A stretch of 9,330 nt of DNA from Schleiferiaceae bacterium. GTDB lineage: Bacteria > Bacteroidota > Bacteroidia > Flavobacteriales > Schleiferiaceae. The notes under the pieces are model-generated. The model made no database searches and was not told the origin of the DNA. It saw only the letters and a list, made by a program, of their open reading frames with translations. The stretch is taken from assembly GCA_025210575.1 (NCBI GenBank), contig JAOARK010000274.1:1-9330 (forward strand), in the 5' to 3' direction. Made by a program: the position numbers and the translations under genes. How positions within the stretch are numbered: the stretch's first letter is position 1; every line of letters begins with the position of its first letter. Shown here piece by piece: positions 4,988 to 9,330 of this stretch.

Positions 4988-6322
4988 TTAAAGAGCAACC
5001 TCAGAAACTTCTTCAAAACGTACAAGTCCGTCTTGGTCAATTTCAGTTAAGCGAATTTCTAGAAGCTGGTTTACCAAAGCTGGGTCCCAATGTGTTTTAA
5101 CCTTAATATAATTCTCGGTAAATCCATGAATCCATCCTTCTTTGTTATCCGCTTCAAAAAGCACTTTAGAAGTGGTACCTAACTGGCTTTCGTAAAATGC
5201 TCTTTTCTTTTTAGCGGAGAGAATGCGTAACATTTTGCTTCGTTTCTTACGAACGGCTTTATCTACTACGCCATCCATTTCTGCAGCCTCAGTATTGGCT
5301 CTTTCGGAGTAGGTAAACACGTGGAAATAAGAAACATCCAATTCATTTAAGAAGTTGTAGGTTTCCATAAAAAGTTCATCTGTTTCTCCAGGAAAACCAA
5401 CAATCACATCCACCCCAATGCAGGCATGTGGCATAGTTGCTTTGATTTGCTCTACGCGATTGGTATACACCTCTTTACGGTAACGCCTTTTCATTTTACC
5501 CAACAATTCATTGCTTCCACTTTGCAACGGAATATGAAAATGAGGAACAAATGTGTCACTTTGAGCAACAAAATCTATGGTCTCGTTTTTAAGCAAATTT
5601 GGCTCAATAGAAGAAATTCTCAAGCGCTCTATCCCTTCAACTTTATCCAAATTTTGAACAAGTTCTAGAAAAGTATGCTCGTGCTTTTTGTTGCCAAATT
5701 CTCCTTTTCCGTAGTCACCAATATTCACACCAGTTAACACAATTTCTTTGATGTCACGTTCGGAAATCTCTTTGGCGTTTTTCAAAACATTTTCCATAGT
5801 GTCACTTCGACTAATGCCACGCGCTAATGGAATAGTACAATAAGTACACTTGTAATCGCAGCCGTCCTGAACTTTTAAGAATGCACGAGTGCGGTCGCCA
5901 ATAGAGTAGGACCCTACAAAGAAGTCAGCATCTTGTATTTCACAGGAATGAACTTCTCCTAAATCCCTTTTAGTAAGATCATGGACATAGTCCGTCAACT
6001 TAAATTTTTCAGTCGCTCCAAGTACCAAATCAACACCTTCTATCTTGGCAATTTCTTCAGGCTTAAGCTGAGCATAACATCCAACAATGGCCACAAAAGC
6101 TTCAGGATTTTGCTTTAGCGCAGAACGGATAATAGTCTTTGTTTCTTTATCTGCATTCGCAGTTACAGAACAAGTGTTAATCACATAAATATCTGCCGGA
6201 TCTGAGAATGAAACTTTCTCAAAACCCTTAGCACTAAAATCCCTGGCTATAGTTGAGGTTTCTGCAAAATTCAATTTGCAACCCAACGTATGAAATGCCA
6301 CTTTTCCTTTACTCTCCATCAT
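4988..6322 (-). CDS. mtaB: tRNA (t6A37) methylthiotransferase MtaB
   Basis: The 444-residue protein is a radical-SAM methylthiotransferase. MtaB adds a methylthio group to N6-threonylcarbamoyladenosine at position 37 of ANN-decoding tRNAs, giving ms2t6A, which steadies codon reading. Domains in order: N-terminal UPF0004 domain with HTLGCKLNFAE (Cys15), NTCSVT (Cys51) and VGCYAQ (Cys82), whose three cysteines hold an auxiliary 4Fe-4S cluster; the radical-SAM core with Cys155-x3-Cys159-x2-Cys162 (DGCDYKCTYCTIP), then RISSIEP, HIPLQSGS and GFPGET; and a C-terminal TRAM RNA-binding segment from about residue 380. All six cluster cysteines are present and the length is normal. The GCKLN form at the first cysteine separates MtaB from MiaB and RimO. 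The start could be Met1 or the adjacent Met2. The gene stands alone, divergent from the glycosyltransferase and tail-to-tail with the repeat-protein gene. Confidence 0.95.
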   Translation of the reverse strand: MMESKGKVAFHTLGCKLNFAETSTIARDFSAKGFEKVSFSDPADIYVINTCSVTANADKETKTIIRSALKQNPEAFVAIVGCYAQLKPEEIAKIEGVDLVLGATEKFKLTDYVHDLTKRDLGEVHSCEIQDADFFVGSYSIGDRTRAFLKVQDGCDYKCTYCTIPLARGISRSDTMENVLKNAKEISERDIKEIVLTGVNIGDYGKGEFGNKKHEHTFLELVQNLDKVEGIERLRISSIEPNLLKNETIDFVAQSDTFVPHFHIPLQSGSNELLGKMKRRYRKEVYTNRVEQIKATMPHACIGVDVIVGFPGETDELFMETYNFLNELDVSYFHVFTYSERANTEAAEMDGVVDKAVRKKRSKMLRILSAKKKRAFYESQLGTTSKVLFEADNKEGWIHGFTENYIKVKTHWDPALVNQLLEIRLTEIDQDGLVRFEEVSEVAL

Positions 6323-6330
6323 TGCGGCCG

Positions 6331-6338
6331 CAAAAGTA
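6331..6338 (-). promoter_or_regulatory. Candidate -7 promoter box of mtaB
   Basis: The minus strand reads TACTTTTG, an exact TAnnTTTG element, with a TTTCAC at about the -33 distance. It lies only 8 bases ahead of the first ATG, so the transcript would start within a few bases of the start codon and be almost leaderless. The second Met codon (6319) would leave slightly more leader. Confidence 0.5.
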
Positions 6339-6428
6339 AAGTATTAGTTTGAAGGTGAAAGAGTTAGTTGGTTTAAAACTTTTGCTCAATCTTCAATAAG
6401 TTTTAGCCATTCACCGTTAATTTGCCCT

Positions 6429-7544
6429 ATGCCCAAAATCATCATTTCTACTACCAATGACATCAGTACCGACAATCGTGTCAACAAGATTGCTTTGCTG
6501 CTTTTAGAATTAGGCTATGAAGTGCTTTGGGTTGGAAGAGTATTACCGAATAGCCTTCCGCTACAGCGGGAATACAAGACGCACCGAATGAAACTTTTCT
6601 TTACAAAAGGGGCATTGTTTTATGCGGAATTCAATATTCGTTTGTTTTTCTTTTTGCTTTTCAACAAAAGCGATGTATTACTCAGCAACGACCTGGATAC
6701 GCTACTTGCTAATTATTTGGTTTCGCGCTTAAAGCGGAAAGATTTGGTATATGATACGCATGAGTATTTTCTAGGGGTACCTGAAAATCAAGACAATGCT
6801 CTCGCTAAAACGGTTTGGACAAAAATCGAGCGTTGGATTTTTCCTCAGCTCAAAACTGTGTTTACTGTCAATAATTCTATTGCAAGTTTGTATGAACAAG
6901 ACTATGGATTTCGGCCAAAAGTGTTTCGAAATATTTCACCTGTCACCATTCCTGAAAAGGTGAAAAGAAGAACGGAGCTTGGACTACCTGAAAACAAAAT
7001 GATTGTCATTAACCAAGGCTCGGGAATTAATGTTGATCGCGGAATGGAAGAGGCCCTAGAGGCGATACTTCAAATTGAAAACGCGGTGTTGCTGTTGGTT
7101 GGTTCAGGAGATGTTGTTCCTCAGCTTAGGGCTGAAGTGAAGAACCGAAATATTGAAGACAAAGTGATTTTTGTGGATCGTGTTCCTTATGCAGAATTGC
7201 TGCAGTACACAGCGAATGCAGATGTGGGCATCAGTTTAGACAAAGACACCAACATCAACTATAAATACAGTCTACCCAATAAATTATTTGATTACATCCA
7301 TTGTGGCATTCCCGTGGTGTGTTCACGCGTGGTTGAGGTGAAGAGCATTGTTGATAAATACGCCATTGGCAAGAGCGTGAATTCCCATAAACCTGAAGAA
7401 ATAGCTTCTGCGATAAGCGAAGTACTAAGTCATGGAAAGACGTATTATCAAGAAAAATTGAAAAAGGCTTCGCAAGCTGAGAACTGGGAGCAAGAGAAAG
7501 AGGTGCCAGCTGAAGTCTACAAGCAACTTTTATTGAGTAAATAG
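6429..7544 (+). CDS. Glycosyltransferase, GT-B fold, family 4-like
   Basis: The 371-residue protein looks like a retaining GT-B glycosyltransferase of the GT4 type that transfers a sugar from a nucleotide donor, probably in making surface polysaccharide or another glycoconjugate; donor and acceptor cannot be told. The N-terminal Rossmann domain starts KIIISTTNDISTDNRVNKIA and includes the short DVLLSNDLDTL and VYDTHEYF motifs (about 82-113). The C-terminal donor domain starts near 190 with the phosphate-loop-like NQGSGINVDRGMEEALEA (195-212), then LLLVGSGD (221-228) and SLPNKLFDYIHCGIPVV (281-297). In the usual E-x7-E donor motif the second Glu is Asp288 here, and the first falls at Tyr280, a variation I believe occurs in this subgroup. 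A hydrophobic FFFLLF patch (73-78) suggests contact with the membrane. No signal peptide. It lies alone, not inside a visible polysaccharide cluster, divergent from mtaB and 56 bases before the DUF3604 gene. I find no exact -7 box upstream; AACTTTTG (6377-6384) and TTAATTTG each differ by one base. Confidence 0.88.
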   Translation: MPKIIISTTNDISTDNRVNKIALLLLELGYEVLWVGRVLPNSLPLQREYKTHRMKLFFTKGALFYAEFNIRLFFFLLFNKSDVLLSNDLDTLLANYLVSRLKRKDLVYDTHEYFLGVPENQDNALAKTVWTKIERWIFPQLKTVFTVNNSIASLYEQDYGFRPKVFRNISPVTIPEKVKRRTELGLPENKMIVINQGSGINVDRGMEEALEAILQIENAVLLLVGSGDVVPQLRAEVKNRNIEDKVIFVDRVPYAELLQYTANADVGISLDKDTNINYKYSLPNKLFDYIHCGIPVVCSRVVEVKSIVDKYAIGKSVNSHKPEEIASAISEVLSHGKTYYQEKLKKASQAENWEQEKEVPAEVYKQLLLSK

Positions 7545-7569
7545 CCGTTTCCTTTCCGGCATATTTTTT
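7544..7569 (+). terminator. Weak candidate intrinsic terminator after the glycosyltransferase gene
   Basis: A 4-base GC stem GCCG / CGGC (7544-7547 with 7557-7560), whose first G belongs to the stop codon, encloses a 9-base loop and is followed by ATATTTTTT. The T tract is good but the stem is short, so termination is likely to be partial at best. Confidence 0.3.
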
Positions 7570-7571
7570 AC

Positions 7572-7579
7572 CATCTTTG
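7572..7579 (+). promoter_or_regulatory. Candidate -7 promoter box of the DUF3604 lipoprotein gene
   Basis: CATCTTTG differs from TAnnTTTG only in the first base and lies 21 bases before the ATG, the same spacing as the TATCTTTG box of the cold-shock gene. A TTTCC lies at roughly the -33 distance (about 19 bases upstream). It would let this gene be transcribed apart from the glycosyltransferase. Confidence 0.4.
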
Positions 7580-7600
7580 GAGAAACCGAAACTTCGTGTT

Positions 7601-9330
7601 ATGAAAAAAATACTGCTTTCGTTTCTTGCCGCCTCACTCATTGTTAGTTGCGGAAATCAAGAAAACAGCGATCAAACCGAGGAGGCCACTCCTGAAGTGA
7701 AGACCTCAAGTTCAGAATCGGCATCCAGCGGTTATGCTACCAAAGTTTATTTCGGAGATACACATTTGCATACAGAATTGTCAATGGACGCTGGTGCCTT
7801 CGGAAACCGCATAGGCTTGGATGAAGCTTACAAATTCGCCAAAGGAGAAGAGGTAACAGCCTCATCAGGACTAACGGCAAAATTGTCTAGACCTTTAGAT
7901 TTTTTAGTCGTAGCAGATCACTCTGATGGAATGGGGTTGTTCCAGGCTTTATTCAATAAAGAAGATTGGATTATGGAATACGACCAAGGAAAGAGATGGA
8001 GCAAGATGATTGAAGAAGGCAATGGCGCAGAAGCCGCAATTGAACTAATCAAGGCATTTTCTCAAGGTGAAATGGAAATGGATCCGAATGATCCGAAACT
8101 TCAGCGTCAGGTTTGGGACATGACTGTAGACGCGGCCGAAAGACATAATGATCCTGGTAATTTCACAGCTTTTATCGGTTACGAATGGACTTCGCTTATC
8201 GCTGGAAATAACCTTCACAGAGTGGTTATCTATCGCGACAATGAAGATAAGGCAAGACCTCATATTCCGTTTACCAATGGGCAAAGTTCAGACCCAGAGG
8301 ATTTGTGGACCGATTTGGAAAATTACGAAGCAGAAACAGGTGGTCAAGTATTGGCCATTCCTCATAATGGGAATTTGAGTAATGGAATTATGTTTATGGA
8401 AACTGCAGTTGATGGCCGTGCTTTTGATAAAGCTTACGCTGATCGCAGAATTCAATGGGAACCATTGTATGAAATAACCCAAATAAAAGGGGATGGCGAA
8501 ACGCATCCATTTTTATCACCAAATGATGAATTCGCAGATTATGAAACGTGGGATTTTGGAAATCTGGATTTGTCAGCAGTTAAAACGGATGATATGCTTC
8601 AAGGAGAATATGCACGTTCAGCCCTGAAATTAGGATTAAAGATCAAATCTCAGGTAGGAACGAATCCCTACAAGTTTGGTTTCATTGGTAGTACCGATTC
8701 TCATACAACACTAGCCACTGGAGAAGACAATAACTTTTATGGAAAAGCTTCTAACGTTGAGCCTTCTAAGGAACGCTGGAACCATCCGTTTGTAACTTCT
8801 GAGTTAGCCTCAATTATGACTTGGCAAACGGTAGCTTCAGGATATGCTGCTGTCTGGGCGTCAGACAATACACGTGAAGCGTTGTTTGATGCCATGAGAC
8901 GCAAAGAAACATATGGTACTACAGGCTCTAGAATGCAAATTCGCTTTTTTGGAGGATGGGAATTTTCTGAAACCGATTTGAACGGAGATTGGGTAAAAAC
9001 AGGGTACGAGAAAGGAGTCCCGATGGGAGGCGACATGACCAACGGTTTGAACAAAACACCTTCATTCTTAATTCATGCATTGATGGATCCAGAGTTTGGT
9101 TCTTTAGATCGTGTTCAAGTGGTTAAAGGCTGGATGAATGCTGACGGTTCTTTAGATGAAAAAGTATATGATGTGGTATGGGCTGGCGATCGTCAAATGG
9201 ATGAAAATGGAAAAGTACCAACAGTAGGAAATTCAGTTAATCTAGAAGATGGATCCTGGGACAATTCTATTGGAGCCACAGAACTTTCTCAAGTGTGGAC
9301 AGACCCAGATTTTGACCCTGCATTAGAAGC
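7601..9330 (+). CDS. DUF3604 lipoprotein (PHP-like metal-binding domain), 3' truncated
   Basis: The reading frame is open from ATG 7601 to the window edge: 576 codons without a stop, and relatives are usually only slightly longer (about 600-700 residues), so little seems missing. The N terminus MKKILLSFLAASLIVSCGN is a lipoprotein signal with cysteine 17 as the lipid site, followed by an acidic, Ser/Thr-rich linker to about residue 45; this fits a lipoprotein at the outer or inner membrane. The rest matches the DUF3604 family, whose enzymatic role is unknown and whose metal motifs recall PHP-type phosphoesterases. Visible motifs: GDTHLHTELSMDA (His55, His57), VADHSDG (Asp106, His107), GYEWT (Glu195), NNLHRVVIYRD (His206), IPHNGNLSNG (His255), and GSTDSHT (Asp366, His368). 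All expected metal ligands appear present. Metal, substrate and partner genes cannot be told from here. A promoter-like CATCTTTG lies upstream. Confidence 0.92.
   Translation, partial: MKKILLSFLAASLIVSCGNQENSDQTEEATPEVKTSSSESASSGYATKVYFGDTHLHTELSMDAGAFGNRIGLDEAYKFAKGEEVTASSGLTAKLSRPLDFLVVADHSDGMGLFQALFNKEDWIMEYDQGKRWSKMIEEGNGAEAAIELIKAFSQGEMEMDPNDPKLQRQVWDMTVDAAERHNDPGNFTAFIGYEWTSLIAGNNLHRVVIYRDNEDKARPHIPFTNGQSSDPEDLWTDLENYEAETGGQVLAIPHNGNLSNGIMFMETAVDGRAFDKAYADRRIQWEPLYEITQIKGDGETHPFLSPNDEFADYETWDFGNLDLSAVKTDDMLQGEYARSALKLGLKIKSQVGTNPYKFGFIGSTDSHTTLATGEDNNFYGKASNVEPSKERWNHPFVTSELASIMTWQTVASGYAAVWASDNTREALFDAMRRKETYGTTGSRMQIRFFGGWEFSETDLNGDWVKTGYEKGVPMGGDMTNGLNKTPSFLIHALMDPEFGSLDRVQVVKGWMNADGSLDEKVYDVVWAGDRQMDENGKVPTVGNSVNLEDGSWDNSIGATELSQVWTDPDFDPALE

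Noticed and set aside
7255..7641. 128-codon minus-strand open frame crossing from the glycosyltransferase into the DUF3604 gene
   Set aside because: It runs antisense through the glycosyltransferase donor domain and the DUF3604 signal peptide, has low-complexity composition and no recognisable domain.
8737..9054. 105-codon minus-strand open frame inside the DUF3604 gene
   Set aside because: The plus-strand frame is continuously open here and carries the family sequence.

Overview
The window looks like chromosomal DNA from a member of the Bacteroidota, most likely a marine or environmental Flavobacteriales-type organism. The signs are: AT-rich DNA, start codons without clear Shine-Dalgarno sequences, several TAnnTTTG-type (-7) promoter hexamer-like boxes typical of this phylum, a FecA-like TonB-dependent receptor, a GCKLN-type MtaB, and an SPII lipoprotein with an acidic stretch after the lipid-bearing cysteine. 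No RNA genes, insertion sequences, phage genes, CRISPR arrays or defence genes are visible. It reads as an ordinary housekeeping and envelope region rather than a mobile island.

Layout, left to right. Positions 1-708 (+) hold the C-terminal part of a TonB-dependent outer-membrane receptor, cut by the window edge. Tail-to-tail with it, and overlapping by 4 bases, is a seven-helix membrane protein of unknown function (705-1406, -). Next comes a secreted protein of unknown function (1479-2150, -), then a cold-shock-domain protein (2272-2463, -) with its own strong intrinsic terminator and a TATCTTTG promoter. Divergent from it is an old-yellow-enzyme-type flavin oxidoreductase with a C-terminal Fe-S cysteine cluster (2576-3748, +), followed by a secreted or outer-membrane protein with ten 15-16-residue repeats (3812-4984, +). 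Three bases after its stop lies the convergent tRNA-modification gene mtaB (4988-6322, -). Divergent from mtaB is a family 4-like glycosyltransferase (6429-7544, +). The window ends inside a DUF3604 lipoprotein (7601 onward, +), which is open at the right edge.

The genes do not form one pathway. Most appear to be single-gene transcription units: gaps are 56-121 bases between tandem and divergent genes, and orientation changes often. Common themes are cell-envelope functions (receptor, repeat protein, secreted protein, glycosyltransferase, lipoprotein, membrane protein) and basic RNA functions (cold-shock protein, MtaB).

I did not find a convincing new multi-gene system. The items most worth following up are the uncharacterised seven-helix protein with several membrane-embedded histidines, the repeat protein whose period switches from 16 to 15 residues midway, the secreted protein carrying a GERW-type signature, and the flavin oxidoreductase that keeps an Fe-S motif but lacks the usual FAD/NADPH half. 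No stretch of more than 300 bases is without a gene; the longest intergenic gap is 121 bases (2151-2271).
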